The translations under genes were made by a program, and so were the position numbers. Of a stretch of 64,000 nt of DNA, positions 10,008 through 19,584 are shown one piece after another; positions within the stretch are counted from its first letter, which is position 1, and every line of letters starts with the position of its first letter. Below the pieces are notes generated by a model. The model was not told the origin of the DNA. It did no database searches and worked only from the letters and a program-made list of their open reading frames with translations. Source of the stretch: Hyphomonadaceae bacterium (GTDB lineage: Bacteria; Pseudomonadota; Alphaproteobacteria; Caulobacterales; Aquidulcibacteraceae); assembly GCA_016791365.1 (NCBI GenBank), contig JAEUMT010000064.1:1-64000 (forward strand), read 5' to 3'.

Positions 10008-10717
10008 CCCCTCGCACGCGCGACCGCTTGAAACGCCGCATCGGCGTTCGACCAGCGTGCGGCCTCCATGAAGGCGTCAACATAGGCGCCAGCGCGCGCG
10101 CCATAGTCGATGGCGTAAGCGTGTTCATACATATCCAGCGCAAGCAGCACCGCGCCGTCGGCGGCGGTCATCGTGTGGTCAGCAGCCCAACTATTGATCA
10201 ACCGTCCGGCGCGCGGCGACCACGTGAGCAACACCCACCCTGAACCGCCCCCTTGCGCTTTGCCCATGCCCGCGAATTCCGCGCGCCAACGATCGAACGA
10301 ACCGAAATCGCGTTCGATCTGTTGCCCAAGTCTCGAACCTGGCGAGCGCGCATCGCCGACGAAGCCGGCAAAATAGATCTCGTGGAGGATCATTGAATTG
10401 AGCGCGATGAGTTCTTCGCGTTTGAGCCCGTTGATCTGGAAGCCTGGCGCGGTGGCGAAATCGAGCCCTGTTAGTTGGGTCTGGATGGCGCCCAAACGGC
10501 GCACGGCGCCGGCGTAATTGTTGTCATGGTGGCTCGTCAGCATCGGCGCCGAGAGGCCGGTGATGCGCGCCGCATTGAACGGCAAGGGCCGGATTTCATA
10601 GACGGGCGCGGCGGTGGGTGATGCGGGTTGGGCCATGGCGGTCTCCTGGGTCGTGAGCGTCGCGCCAAGCGCGAGAGCGGCGCCCAGTGCGGTGCGACGG
10701 TCGATATCTGCGGTCAT
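10004..10717 (-). CDS. exported Fe/Mn superoxide dismutase-like protein (copy 1)
   Basis: This 237-aa protein has an N-terminus with twin arginines (DRRTALGAALALGAT), a likely Tat signal ending near AMAQ. The mature part aligns with Fe/Mn-SODs: LTSHHDNNYAGAV gives the first ligand histidine, MILHEIYF the second, and ALDMYEHAY the Asp and final His. The insertion of Asn-Asn for the usual Lys-His and the Tyr for Trp in DMYEHAY are unusual, so full SOD activity is not certain. It is the first gene of a SOD-hydrolase-chrA operon, and a chrB fragment lies just upstream. A close paralog sits at 16198-16908. Confidence 0.85.
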   Translation of the reverse strand: MTADIDRRTALGAALALGATLTTQETAMAQPASPTAAPVYEIRPLPFNAARITGLSAPMLTSHHDNNYAGAVRRLGAIQTQLTGLDFATAPGFQINGLKREELIALNSMILHEIYFAGFVGDARSPGSRLGQQIERDFGSFDRWRAEFAGMGKAQGGGSGWVLLTWSPRAGRLINSWAADHTMTAADGAVLLALDMYEHAYAIDYGARAGAYVDAFMEAARWSNADAAFQAVARARG

Positions 10718-10733
10718 GAATGGCTCCGTGGGT

Positions 10734-10840
10734 TAGGCGCCGGGGCGCCAGTCGTGGCGTTCGCCTTTGGCTTTGGTCGCCCATGCGTAGAGCCCGTCAT
10801 AGATGATGAGACCTTGCGCGAGCAGGGCTTGATCTTCCTA
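10734..10840 (-). pseudogene. chrB: 3' fragment of chrB upstream of SOD copy 1
   Basis: Read on the minus strand this stretch encodes the C-terminal tail of the ChrB-domain protein (ending ATKAKGERHDWRPGA and TAA). It matches the 3' end of the complete gene at 19585-20094, with about 8 mismatches in 105 bases. It stops 16 bases before the SOD start, the spacing expected of an operon partner, and has no 5' part. The bases 10841-11023 beyond it carry no gene. Confidence 0.85.
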
Positions 10841-10961
10841 GCGCGGGTTTTGCTCTTCGCCCATTCACGTCCACCGACGCCGAGGTCGAGGAATCGGCGA
10901 AACCGAACTGGAGCCGCGTTCGAGTGAGTCGATCCGATCGGCGCTTCTCGCCACGCGTTTC

Positions 10962-10989
10962 AAGCCCGAAGGCTCGGGGGCTTCTTTTT
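10962..10989 (+). terminator. terminator-like hairpin with T-run
   Basis: The stretch aagcccgaaggctcgggggctt can fold into a GC-rich hairpin, followed by TTCTTTTT on the plus strand. No plus-strand gene ends just before it. It lies at the left edge of the block flanked by the chrB duplication and past the ABC ATPase stop, so it may be left over from DNA once joined here. Confidence 0.5.
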
Positions 10990-11023
10990 GACATGGGGTT
11001 CGATGCCTCAAGAGACTGGTCGA

Positions 11024-11776
11024 TCATGCTTGTCCCGACTGCGACGTTCTGACTTCCGTCGCCCCGCGTGCAAACGCGTTTGCGAAAGGCGTTGCCGGTT
11101 TAGAGGATATCTCATCCAGCGTCCCGTGCTGGGCGACGCGTCCCCCCTCCAAGATGATGACGCGCGCAGCAAGCGTTGCGGCGTCGCGCGGCTCGTGCGT
11201 GACGCACAATGTGGGCAGGCGTCGCTCCGCGAGCAGATGCGCCAGCAAGCCGAGGATCTCGTGCTTGAGCAGGATGTCGAGACTGGCGAACGGCTCGTCC
11301 AGTAGCAGCGCGCAAGGGTCAAGCACTAGAGCGCGGGCTATGGCGACGCGTTGGCGTTCGCCGCCAGAGAGTTGACCGGGCCGCTTGTCGGCTTTGCCAT
11401 CGAGTCCAACCCAGGCAAGCGCCGCCGCGATGCGTCGCTCGCGTTCGTCTCTGGCTACTTTGCGCGCGTTGAGCCCGAAGGCGAGGTTGCCGCGCGCGGT
11501 TAGGTGCGGCCAGAGCGCAAGATCTTGAAACACCATGGCGATGTTGCGGTGCTCTGGAAGCACAACCAGTCGCCCCGGCGCGCTGACAACTTGCCCATGA
11601 ATCCGAACTTCACCCTCGGCTGGTGTTTCGAGTCCCAAAAGCACACGCAAGAGCGTGGTCTTGCCGCAGCCCGACGGGCCAGCGAGCGCCACTACCTCAT
11701 CGCCAATGGAGAGATTGATGCGGTCAAGGATGGTCCGGCCGCCCAGGCGCACCGTCACGTCATGCATCTCAATCAT
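11024..11776 (-). CDS. ABC transporter ATP-binding protein (iron/polyamine-type)
   Basis: This 250-aa protein is a complete ABC ATPase: Walker A GPSGCGKTTLL at about residue 34, Q-loop MVFQDLALW, signature LSGGERQR, Walker B ALLLDEPFASLD and the H-loop CVTHEP. Its length and motifs match the FbpC/PotA-like subfamily that energises uptake of ferric iron, thiamine or polyamines; the regulatory C-terminal domain is short. It is the last gene of a seven-gene minus-strand operon, overlapping the permease gene by 8 bases. Confidence 0.9.
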   Translation of the reverse strand: MIEMHDVTVRLGGRTILDRINLSIGDEVVALAGPSGCGKTTLLRVLLGLETPAEGEVRIHGQVVSAPGRLVVLPEHRNIAMVFQDLALWPHLTARGNLAFGLNARKVARDERERRIAAALAWVGLDGKADKRPGQLSGGERQRVAIARALVLDPCALLLDEPFASLDILLKHEILGLLAHLLAERRLPTLCVTHEPRDAATLAARVIILEGGRVAQHGTLDEISSKPATPFANAFARGATEVRTSQSGQA

Positions 11777-13322
11777 GCCGGCTTCCTTGACCGAGCGTCA
11801 GCCATGCGAGCCCGATCGCGCCGAAGGTGATGAGCACATGCAGGACCGCGAGCGCGGAGACGACTCCAGGCGGCCCGTTGGCTTCGAGTGTGAAGATGCG
11901 CGCGGTCAGGGGTTCACCGCCCGGCGGATAGAGCAACACCGCAGTCTCAAGATCGCGCAGGCTAAATACGAGCGTTAGCGCGAACGCGCCCAAGAGCGCC
12001 TGCGGCGCAATGCCGAATTGCAGCTTGAGCCGCTCCAGATAACCGGCCCCTATGGTTCGTGCCGCGTTGTCCAAGGACCGCGGGGTTTGGACGATCGCCG
12101 CAGCCACCGTACGTGTCGCCAGCGCGCTGTAACGCGCGACATACGCGACGACGAGCACCAACACGCTGGCATAAAGCCAATTGGTCGCTGAATGATTCCA
12201 GGCAATGGCGACGCCGATGCCCAGGATTGCTGACGGAAGCAAGAAGACAAGCACGGTGAAACGGTCGAACCAGACGCCGGTCACGCCGCGCCATGCGAGC
12301 GACACACCGAGAACAGCGCCGGCGGCGGTCATCAACGCAGCAGCGAGCGAGGCGGCGAGCACACTGTTGAAGGGCGCCGCGCCAATCCAGCGCGATGCCT
12401 CGACAAAACCACCGTTCTCGGCTCCATGCGCGAGCAGGGCCGCAACCGGGGCCAGCGAAGCGCAGGCCGCGAGCACGCTGAAACCTAGCATCACTGGATG
12501 GAAGGCAAAGAGGGGCGCACGTGCGCGTAAGCCTCCGCCCAGGGCGGCGACTGCGCGCCCGCCAGCGAGACGTTGTTCGATCCACATGAGCGCGCCCGCC
12601 AGAACAACGAGTGGCAGTGCGAAGGCCGCGGCTTCGCCCGGCGCGAAATCCATGCCCCCCAAACGAGAGAACACAAGCGCCGGATATACATCCGTGCGCA
12701 AGAACATCGGCACGCCAAGCTCTGAAAACGCTAACGCGAAGACAACAACGCCTGCGAGCGCGATGGCCGGCGCCGCGTTCGGCGCAACGACGAAGGCGGC
12801 CGCACGCCAGGGCCCGCCTGCGATGCGCGCGGCCTCCTCAAGCGAAGCGTCCACCCCGCGCGCGCCGATAGCAGTGAGCGCGGTGACGGCAGGCAGGAGT
12901 GTAATGGTCAGCGCAAGCGCGCAGCCGAGGTCACTGAACAGGAGCGCGGCGGACAAAGGCCCGCCGAGATAGCCCTCCCTCCCGAAGAGATGAAACAGGC
13001 CTAGCGTCGGCAGGAACGGCGGCAGAAACAGGATGGAGACATGCGCGCCGAACAACAGGCGCTGGAACGGCATCCGCGCGCGCGCGAAGGTAATCCCAAG
13101 CGGAACGCCGATGGCGAGGGCAAGCGCAGTCACTGTCGCAGCAAGCAAAAGCGAGCGCACGAGAAGTCGCCACACTTGGACCGTTGCGAAGGGCGCCAGC
13201 GCATCACCGACGCCGATGAGTTGGCCGAGCGTCGCGACGAGCGGCGGCCCAATGGCCACGACAATGACCGCAGTGGCGCCTGCAATGATCAGCGGCTGCT
13301 GCCACTTGTCGCGCGCTACCAT
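11769..13322 (-). CDS. ABC transporter permease (FbpB-type, double domain)
   Basis: This protein of about 517 residues has roughly twelve transmembrane segments in two halves, each with a binding-protein-dependent permease domain. EAA-like loops are visible near SLEEAARIAGGPWRAAAFVV and SLDNAARTIGAGYLERLKLQ. The doubled arrangement is typical of ferric-iron and related importers. The start at ATG 13322 overlaps the stop of the binding-protein gene (TGATG); ATG 13337 would add five residues. It pairs with the ATPase and the periplasmic binding protein on either side. Confidence 0.88.
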   Translation of the reverse strand: MVARDKWQQPLIIAGATAVIVVAIGPPLVATLGQLIGVGDALAPFATVQVWRLLVRSLLLAATVTALALAIGVPLGITFARARMPFQRLLFGAHVSILFLPPFLPTLGLFHLFGREGYLGGPLSAALLFSDLGCALALTITLLPAVTALTAIGARGVDASLEEAARIAGGPWRAAAFVVAPNAAPAIALAGVVVFALAFSELGVPMFLRTDVYPALVFSRLGGMDFAPGEAAAFALPLVVLAGALMWIEQRLAGGRAVAALGGGLRARAPLFAFHPVMLGFSVLAACASLAPVAALLAHGAENGGFVEASRWIGAAPFNSVLAASLAAALMTAAGAVLGVSLAWRGVTGVWFDRFTVLVFLLPSAILGIGVAIAWNHSATNWLYASVLVLVVAYVARYSALATRTVAAAIVQTPRSLDNAARTIGAGYLERLKLQFGIAPQALLGAFALTLVFSLRDLETAVLLYPPGGEPLTARIFTLEANGPPGVVSALAVLHVLITFGAIGLAWLTLGQGSRHD

Positions 13323-14341
13323 CAAAGGCCGACCCATTGTCGCAGCCAGTCCTGCTGCGCCTCAATTTGCTCGGCGACACGCGCATAGTCGACCTGCATG
13401 GCGCGCAGCTGCGATGCGGAAGGCACATGAGACGGCGTCGGCACGCCTTCGCGCAGCGGCATGTGCGCTGCGCTTTCAGCCATTTGGCGCTCGACATCGG
13501 CCGACAGGAGATAGTCGATCAGCACGCGCGCTGTCTCTGGGCGTTGCGCGCCGCGCATCAGGACGACAGAGGTGGGGATGACCAGCGTCCCCAGTTCGTC
13601 CTGGTCAGGATAGATCACGCTGACATCGGCGCCTTCCCGGCGCGCTTCATTGGCGTCGTCGGAATCCGTAAGGCCGAGAGCGACTTCGCCGCCAGCAACG
13701 AGTCGCTTCACCTCCCCATTGCTGGACGCGATGCGAACGCCGTTGCCTCTGAGATCGACGAGGTAGGCGCGCGTGCGCTCTTCCCCCCAGATCGAGAACA
13801 GAGCGCCGATATGCATGGTGGTTGTGCCGTAGAGAGGATTGGCGATGGATATCTGGCCGCGCCAGCGCGGGGACACCAGATCGGCTACGCCGCGCGGCGG
13901 AGTGGGGGCGTCCTGGCCGATGGCCAACCGGCTCGCCATTAGCACGCGCGCGCGCGCGGCGAAGCCGGTCCAAGTCCCATCGGCGGCCTTGAAGGCGTCG
14001 GGCAAGCCAGCGCTTTCTGGTGAGATGTAGGGTTCAACGAGATTGCGCCGGATGAGCTGGAACGGACGCACAGGATCGCCGGACCAGAACACGTCCGCTT
14101 GCGGGTTTTGCGCTTCGGCGATCAGGCGATTGAGAACGCCCGTGCTCTTAGTCTCTTCGGTGTCATAGACTACGCGCACGCGAATGCCGGACTGGCGCTC
14201 GAACGCTCGGAACACCGGCTCCGAAAACACCTGATCCACGGAGGTGTAGGCCACGACCTGGCGGCTGTTGCCAGAACACGCGGCGATTGGCGCCAGGGCT
14301 CCCGCTGCGGTAGCAAGTGCGAGCAAGCGTCGTCGGTTCAT
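13322..14341 (-). CDS. ABC transporter periplasmic substrate-binding protein (Fe3+-type)
   Basis: This 339-aa protein begins MNRRRLLALATAAGALAPIAAC, a twin-arginine lipoprotein signal, then the extracellular solute-binding fold of the FbpA/AfuA group (VVAYTSVDQVFSEPVFRAFERQ, RVVYDTEETKSTG, PQADVFWSGDP, LTDSDDANEA). The late Tyr pair that binds iron in FbpA cannot be assigned with confidence by eye, so iron is a family-based guess. AAGGA lies 6 nt before ATG 14341, which decides the start. It hands its ligand to the permease encoded next. Confidence 0.88.
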   Translation of the reverse strand: MNRRRLLALATAAGALAPIAACSGNSRQVVAYTSVDQVFSEPVFRAFERQSGIRVRVVYDTEETKSTGVLNRLIAEAQNPQADVFWSGDPVRPFQLIRRNLVEPYISPESAGLPDAFKAADGTWTGFAARARVLMASRLAIGQDAPTPPRGVADLVSPRWRGQISIANPLYGTTTMHIGALFSIWGEERTRAYLVDLRGNGVRIASSNGEVKRLVAGGEVALGLTDSDDANEARREGADVSVIYPDQDELGTLVIPTSVVLMRGAQRPETARVLIDYLLSADVERQMAESAAHMPLREGVPTPSHVPSASQLRAMQVDYARVAEQIEAQQDWLRQWVGL

Positions 14342-14380
14342 GCGGTGTCCTTGGGGCAAACTGAAAAATAATAGGGCGCG

Positions 14381-15112
14381 TCAGAGCGGCGTTATGCGGA
14401 GTTCGTCGAAATACGTCACCGAGTCCGCCTTGGTCCAAAGGCCGACTCGGCCGGTATCGACAAACGTGGCGTCGCGATGATCGATCACGAGCTGGTCGTC
14501 CCAGAACACGCGCAGGTGATCGCCCTGCACTTCGAACCGGTAAGCGTGCCAAGTGTTGGCCGTGACAGCGCCGCTCCAGGTGGCGATCTGCTGCCTGCGG
14601 CCGTTGCGCACGTAATAAAGACGGATGTTATTCTCGATCGCGTTGGCGCGGGTGACGTAGTAATTGTCCTCGTCGCGATAGCGCGCCACCAAGCCGCACG
14701 CTTGGTCCACCTCGCCCGACACCATCCGGCATTGCACGCTGACGCGGACATCGCTCACGCTCGGCGCTTCGAGCACGGCGAGCGGATAACGGTCGTCGGT
14801 GCGATCGGCGTCGAGTTGCGCCAACACATTGGCGCCGCTTGGAGCGCCAGCTTCCGCACGGACGTGCCATTGGCCAAGCTGGCCTCCGCCAGTGCGGGCG
14901 AACAGGAACCCGGGCGGGGGCGCGTTTGCGGCGTCTTCATCGAACCCTCGTGTTACGCCGGTCTGCGCCGCGCTCGATCCCGCATCGGTTTGGCGAGGCG
15001 CCGGGGGATTGTCAGCTTGCGTTGTCCCCGGCGGTGTCGCGGACCCGTTCGGGCTGCAGGCGATGACGAGTACGACGGCGACGGCGAGGGAGACGAATCC
15101 TAGGCTTCTCAT
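14381..15112 (-). CDS. lipoprotein with concanavalin-like (DUF1080/LamG-like) domain
   Basis: This 243-aa protein starts MRSLGFVSLAVAVVLVIAC, a lipoprotein signal. A Pro/Thr-rich linker of about 60 residues follows, then a beta-sandwich-like domain (CGLVARYRDEDNYYVTRANAIENNIRLYYV, TWHAYRFEVQGDHLRVFWDD, GRVGLWTKADSVTYFDELRI). The pattern matches domains of the DUF1080/laminin-G type that often bind sugars. No catalytic residues are assigned. GAGGAG lies 6 nt before ATG 15112. It is in the operon with the iron-type transporter, and its role there is unclear. Confidence 0.72.
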   Translation of the reverse strand: MRSLGFVSLAVAVVLVIACSPNGSATPPGTTQADNPPAPRQTDAGSSAAQTGVTRGFDEDAANAPPPGFLFARTGGGQLGQWHVRAEAGAPSGANVLAQLDADRTDDRYPLAVLEAPSVSDVRVSVQCRMVSGEVDQACGLVARYRDEDNYYVTRANAIENNIRLYYVRNGRRQQIATWSGAVTANTWHAYRFEVQGDHLRVFWDDQLVIDHRDATFVDTGRVGLWTKADSVTYFDELRITPL

Positions 15113-15170
15113 GACGATCTCCTCTTGAGAGCAAGTGCTCATGGTTGGTGCGCATGCGGCAGACTAACGA

Positions 15171-16169
15171 TCAAGCCGGCGCAAAAGCGACACCCTCGGG
15201 CGCCGCGCCGACGCTTATCTCGCCGAGCACTCTGTCGGTTGTCACGTCGATGACGGAGACCGAAGCTCTTCCGGTATTGGTGACGAACATCAGGCCGCTT
15301 GCCGGGGCATATGCAATCCCGTGCGACCCAGCGCTTGCGCCGATCAGGATTCGCGCGACAACCGCGCGGGCGCTAAGATCGATCTTTTGCACCGTGCCGG
15401 CGCCGTCATTGGCGACATAGGCAAAACGCTGATCGGGCGTCACCGTCACCTGCACCGGTCCAGCGTCCGTTTGAATGAGGGCCTCGACGGCAAGCCGCTC
15501 GACATCAATCACGGCGATACAATTTGCGTTATGGCAAGCCACCAAGACGCGTGCGCCGTCACGGGTGGCGCTTGCTCCCAGCGGGCCTGTGCCGACTGCG
15601 ATGTGCGCCAGCAGATCGCCGGACGCGCGATCAAGGGCGGAGACGGATGCGCCGCCGAAGTTCGTTACGAACAACTTGTCTCCGACGACAATCGGGAAAT
15701 GGGGCATGTGGCCAACTGCCAGCCGCCGCCGCACTTCGCGCCCAATGGGGTCGACCTCGGCGACGGCGTCATCGAACTCCAATGTGACGTAGGCGCTTGA
15801 CCCATCTGGGCTGAAAAAGGTGTGGCGCGGGCCTCCGCCGAGCATCAGCGTTGCGCTGACTTCATCGGATGCGGCGTTGATGATCGAAACGCTTCCGCTG
15901 TTGTTGTTTGCAACCCAGGCCGCGCTACGATCGGGGCTCAGAAAGACATTGTGATCATGGACGCCGACGCCAATGGTCTTTGTGACGGCGCCGCGGCCAA
16001 GGTCGACGACCGAAATCTCACCCCCGAACCAGGAGGTGACATAAAGCTTTCCTGCACCGAACCTTGGAGGGGCCAGCGCTGGCGTTGCGCAGGCTGAAAG
16101 CGGCAGCGCTGCGCCGGATGCGAGCATCATCGCGAGAGCTGCACGCCGGTCGAAGTCAAAGCCCACCAT
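15171..16169 (-). CDS. YVTN-type beta-propeller lipoprotein
   Basis: This 332-aa protein has a twin-arginine lipoprotein signal (FDFDRRAALAMMLASGAALPLSAC). Seven-bladed-propeller repeats follow with the usual pattern KLYVTSWFGGEISVVDL, AAWVANNNSGSVSIINA, SAYVTLEFDDAVAEVD, KLFVTNFGGASVSALD, VACHNANCIAVIDV, FAYVANDGAGTVQKID and LMFVTNTGRASVSVID. Such proteins act as extracytoplasmic scaffolds or binders; no enzyme signature is seen. AGGGAG precedes ATG 16169, and the longer reading overlaps the SOD gene in an unrelated sequence. It sits between the SOD and lipoprotein genes. Confidence 0.88.
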   Translation of the reverse strand: MVGFDFDRRAALAMMLASGAALPLSACATPALAPPRFGAGKLYVTSWFGGEISVVDLGRGAVTKTIGVGVHDHNVFLSPDRSAAWVANNNSGSVSIINAASDEVSATLMLGGGPRHTFFSPDGSSAYVTLEFDDAVAEVDPIGREVRRRLAVGHMPHFPIVVGDKLFVTNFGGASVSALDRASGDLLAHIAVGTGPLGASATRDGARVLVACHNANCIAVIDVERLAVEALIQTDAGPVQVTVTPDQRFAYVANDGAGTVQKIDLSARAVVARILIGASAGSHGIAYAPASGLMFVTNTGRASVSVIDVTTDRVLGEISVGAAPEGVAFAPA

Positions 16170-16197
16170 TACGAACTCCCTGTGAGAGTGGCGAAGG

Positions 16198-16908
16198 TCA
16201 GCCGCGCTCGGCGGCTGCGCGAGCGTACAATCGGTCGGCGTTGCTCCAATCGAGCGCGACCATGTAAGCATCGACATAAGCTGCGGCGCGGGCGCCGAAA
16301 TCGATGTGATAGGCGTGCTCGTACATGTCGAGCGCGATGAGCGCGCGTCCGTCGGCCAAGACCATGGTGTGATCGAACGCCCATTGGTTGACGAGCCGGC
16401 CGACGCGCGGCGACCATGTGAGCAGCACCCAGCCTGAACCGCCGCCCAACGCCTTGCCCATGGCGACAAATTCTGCGCGCCAGCGATCATGGCTGCCGAA
16501 ATCGGATTCGATGCGACGCGCCAGCGCCGCGCTGGGGCGGCCGCCGCCGCGCCCGAGCGAGGCGAAGTAGAGTTCGTGTAGGATCATCGAATTCGTCGCT
16601 AGCAATTCCTCGCGCTTCAATCCATTGAGGAGAAAGCCGGGCGCGGTTGCGAAATCGGTTCCTGCTAACTGGGCCTGGATGGCGCCGAGACGGGCAACGG
16701 CGCCGGCATAGTTGTTGTCGTGATGGCTGGTTAGCAGCCGCTCCGAAAAGGCGGGAACGGCGCGAGGGTCGAACGGAAGCGGCTGCGGCGTGTACCTGGG
16801 CGGGGCTGGCGGCGGCGCTTGTGCGGCGGCGTCTGTTGCGGCGAGGGTTGCGCCTGCAGCGATGAGTGCCGCGCCGGTCATCAAGTCGCGCCGATCAAGT
16901 TCGCACAT
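16198..16908 (-). CDS. exported Fe/Mn superoxide dismutase-like protein (copy 2)
   Basis: This 236-aa protein is a close paralog of the 10004-10717 product; the blocks TSHHDNNYAGAV, FATAPGF, NGLKREEL, NSMILHE, GSGWVLLTWSPR and DMYEHAY are shared. The twin-arginine leader is LDRRDLMTGAALIAAGATL. Metal ligands are kept as in copy 1: two histidines, then DMYEH. It belongs to a different operon, behind a PepSY protein and before the beta-propeller and iron-type ABC genes. This suggests extracytoplasmic handling of superoxide or a metal cofactor. Confidence 0.87.
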   Translation of the reverse strand: MCELDRRDLMTGAALIAAGATLAATDAAAQAPPPAPPRYTPQPLPFDPRAVPAFSERLLTSHHDNNYAGAVARLGAIQAQLAGTDFATAPGFLLNGLKREELLATNSMILHELYFASLGRGGGRPSAALARRIESDFGSHDRWRAEFVAMGKALGGGSGWVLLTWSPRVGRLVNQWAFDHTMVLADGRALIALDMYEHAYHIDFGARAAAYVDAYMVALDWSNADRLYARAAAERG

Positions 16909-17016
16909 GGGGACCTCATAGCGGCTGGGCGCTGACGTTTGCGCCGGCAGGTTTAGGGCAGTCTTGCGGGACGATCCCGACGTCCGAAGCCTCCGCAGCT
17001 GGCGCCGGCGCCAGCT

Positions 17017-17313
17017 TCAATCTTCCGTCACTTCGCCGCTGACCGGGTCAACGCGGAGTCCGACCTCTTCGCCTCCAGCACGACGCGCTTCGATTTCCCA
17101 TTCGCCGTCCTCAAACTCGACTTCTGTGATTTGCCGATACCCGCTCTCTTCGAGCGCGCGAATGATCTCGGACAAAGGCTTGGCGTTGGCCGGCGGGAGT
17201 GCATCCTGGAACCAGTTTCCGAACCAAGCGGTCTGCGCTGCAGCGGGACCAGAGAGCGCCAAGGCAACCAGTACACCGAGCGTGGCCACGAGGCGGAGGG
17301 TGGTGCGTGACAT
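17017..17313 (-). CDS. small secreted PepSY-domain protein
   Basis: This 98-aa protein has a Sec-type signal peptide (about residues 1-27, ending PAAAQ) and one PepSY domain (LSEIIRALEESGYRQITEVEFEDGEWEIEARRAGGEEVGLRVDPVSGEV). Small PepSY proteins are often encoded beside OmpR/QseBC-type two-component genes, as here. They may modulate sensor kinases or peptidases in the periplasm. It is the first gene of the minus-strand operon that runs to the ABC ATPase. Confidence 0.88.
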   Translation of the reverse strand: MSRTTLRLVATLGVLVALALSGPAAAQTAWFGNWFQDALPPANAKPLSEIIRALEESGYRQITEVEFEDGEWEIEARRAGGEEVGLRVDPVSGEVTED

Positions 17314-17508
17314 GCGTGTGAGCCTTCATTCATCAGCCGACGCCCGAGAGGCCGCTCGGCCAAGCGCCGGCGGAGATATTCACCTCCAAGTTTAACGCAG
17401 AATGACGGGCTCGGAGCGCTTGGATGCGCGCGGCCTTTCGTCATGCCGCGGTAAGGTGCACGGTGTTTTCTTCCCGCTTGGATGGCGGTCATGACGCTTA
17501 GGTGACGG
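17314..17508. promoter_or_regulatory. divergent promoter region, PepSY operon / two-component genes
   Basis: This 195-base gap separates two divergent transcripts. It holds no gene. Short T/A-rich patches around 17390 (agtttaacgcag) are plausible promoter elements, but I could not define a clear -35/-10 pair or repeat for the response regulator. Autoregulation of both operons from here is inferred from the arrangement. Confidence 0.5.
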
Positions 17509-18182
<674 letters not shown>

Positions 18183-18186
<4 letters not shown>

Positions 18187-19559
18187 CGCAGGGGCCGGCG
18201 CATTCGCTCCAGTTCCGTCTCGCCATACGCTTGGCGCTCGTTTACGCGCTTGCAGCGATCATTGGCATCGTCGCCATCGCAGTGCGGGCGTACGATGTAG
18301 AGGAGACACTTAGAGATCGCGAATTGCGCTTGCGTGCAATGGACATTTCTCGCTCGGTCGTCATCGACGCCGCTGGCGTCGTCCGCCTCGAATTGCCACC
18401 CAGCCTGGCGGGCGCCTACGCATCGACGGGAGAGGAAGTTTTTGCCATACGGACTGCCGATGGTCGCGTCCTTGCGGCGCAGCCGCGCGCATTCGGCGAC
18501 CAAGTCGCCCGCTGGCCATTGGCGACGGATGAGCCAAGCTGGTTCCAAGTGAAAAATGGAGACGATCCTTCCATCGATCTTTCGGGCCTCAGTGTTGCGA
18601 TCGACAGTCCAGCCGGTGCGCTCTCCATCACGGTCGCTCAAGCTAGCGGGGCGCACGCGCTGGTCGAATCGGTCGTGAACGACTTCATTTTCGACGCAGT
18701 TCGTTGGATTCCTTTGCTGCTCGTCGCCACACTGGGCGCCGGCGTTTGGGCAATCCGCAGCGGTTTGGCGCCGATAAGCCAAGTGTCGCATATCGCGGCC
18801 AAAATCGGGCCAGACGATACGAATGTGCGACTGCCTGAACACAATGTTCCTGTGGAGATCGCCCCCCTTGTAGCGTCTATGAATCGCGCGCTTGATCGGC
18901 TTGATCGTGGCTTTGCCGTGCAACGAGAATTCACGGCCAACGCTGCTCACGAATTGCGCACGCCGCTGGCGATTCTGACGGCGGCGCTTGACGGTTTGCC
19001 TTCGAGCGGGGAGGTGGACAAGCTCAAAGCGGATGTCGCACGCATGAACCGACTAGTGGAGCAATTGATGCGCGTGGCGCGCCTCGATGCGCTCCCGCTC
19101 GACATAACGAGCGACGTTGATCTCCACGAAATAGCCGCTTCAGTTGTCGCTGCTGTAGCGCCGTTGGCGATCATGAACCGCCAGACCTTGGAACTGATCG
19201 CCGACGAAGGCCCAACTTTCGTGAAAGGCAATGTACATGCCATCGAGGATGCGATCCGCAACTTGATTGAGAACGCAATGGCGCACTCTCCCGAAGGAGC
19301 GCCGATAACGGTGAAGGTCGGTCCGCCAGACAGCGTCAGCGTCAGCGATAGAGGGCCGGGCATTTCTGCCGAAGACCGCGCGCGAATATTTGAAAGATTT
19401 TGGCGCGGCTCCGACGCGCGCGCTGGCGGCGCAGGATTGGGGCTCTCCATCGTCGGGGAGATCATGAAGGCGCATCAAGGAACGGTCAGCATCGAGGACA
19501 ATCCTGATGGGGGCGCCGTCTTGAAGCTTAGCTTCAGGCGTGCATCGGGGCCGAGCTAG
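18183..19559 (+). CDS. QseC-like sensor histidine kinase
   Basis: This 458-aa protein has two transmembrane segments (about residues 15-35 and 175-195) enclosing a periplasmic domain, then HAMP-like sequence, the H-box FTANAAHELRTPLAIL, N-box NLIENAMAHSPEG, G1 VSDRGPGIS, F-box RIFERFW and G2 GGAGLGLSIV. It is the cognate kinase of the preceding regulator. The stimulus is unknown; metal or oxidative stress fits the neighbours. Its stop lies 26 bases from the convergent ChrB-domain gene stop. Confidence 0.93.
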
Positions 19560-19584
19560 TCTTTGTACATTTGACGCGACAAAC

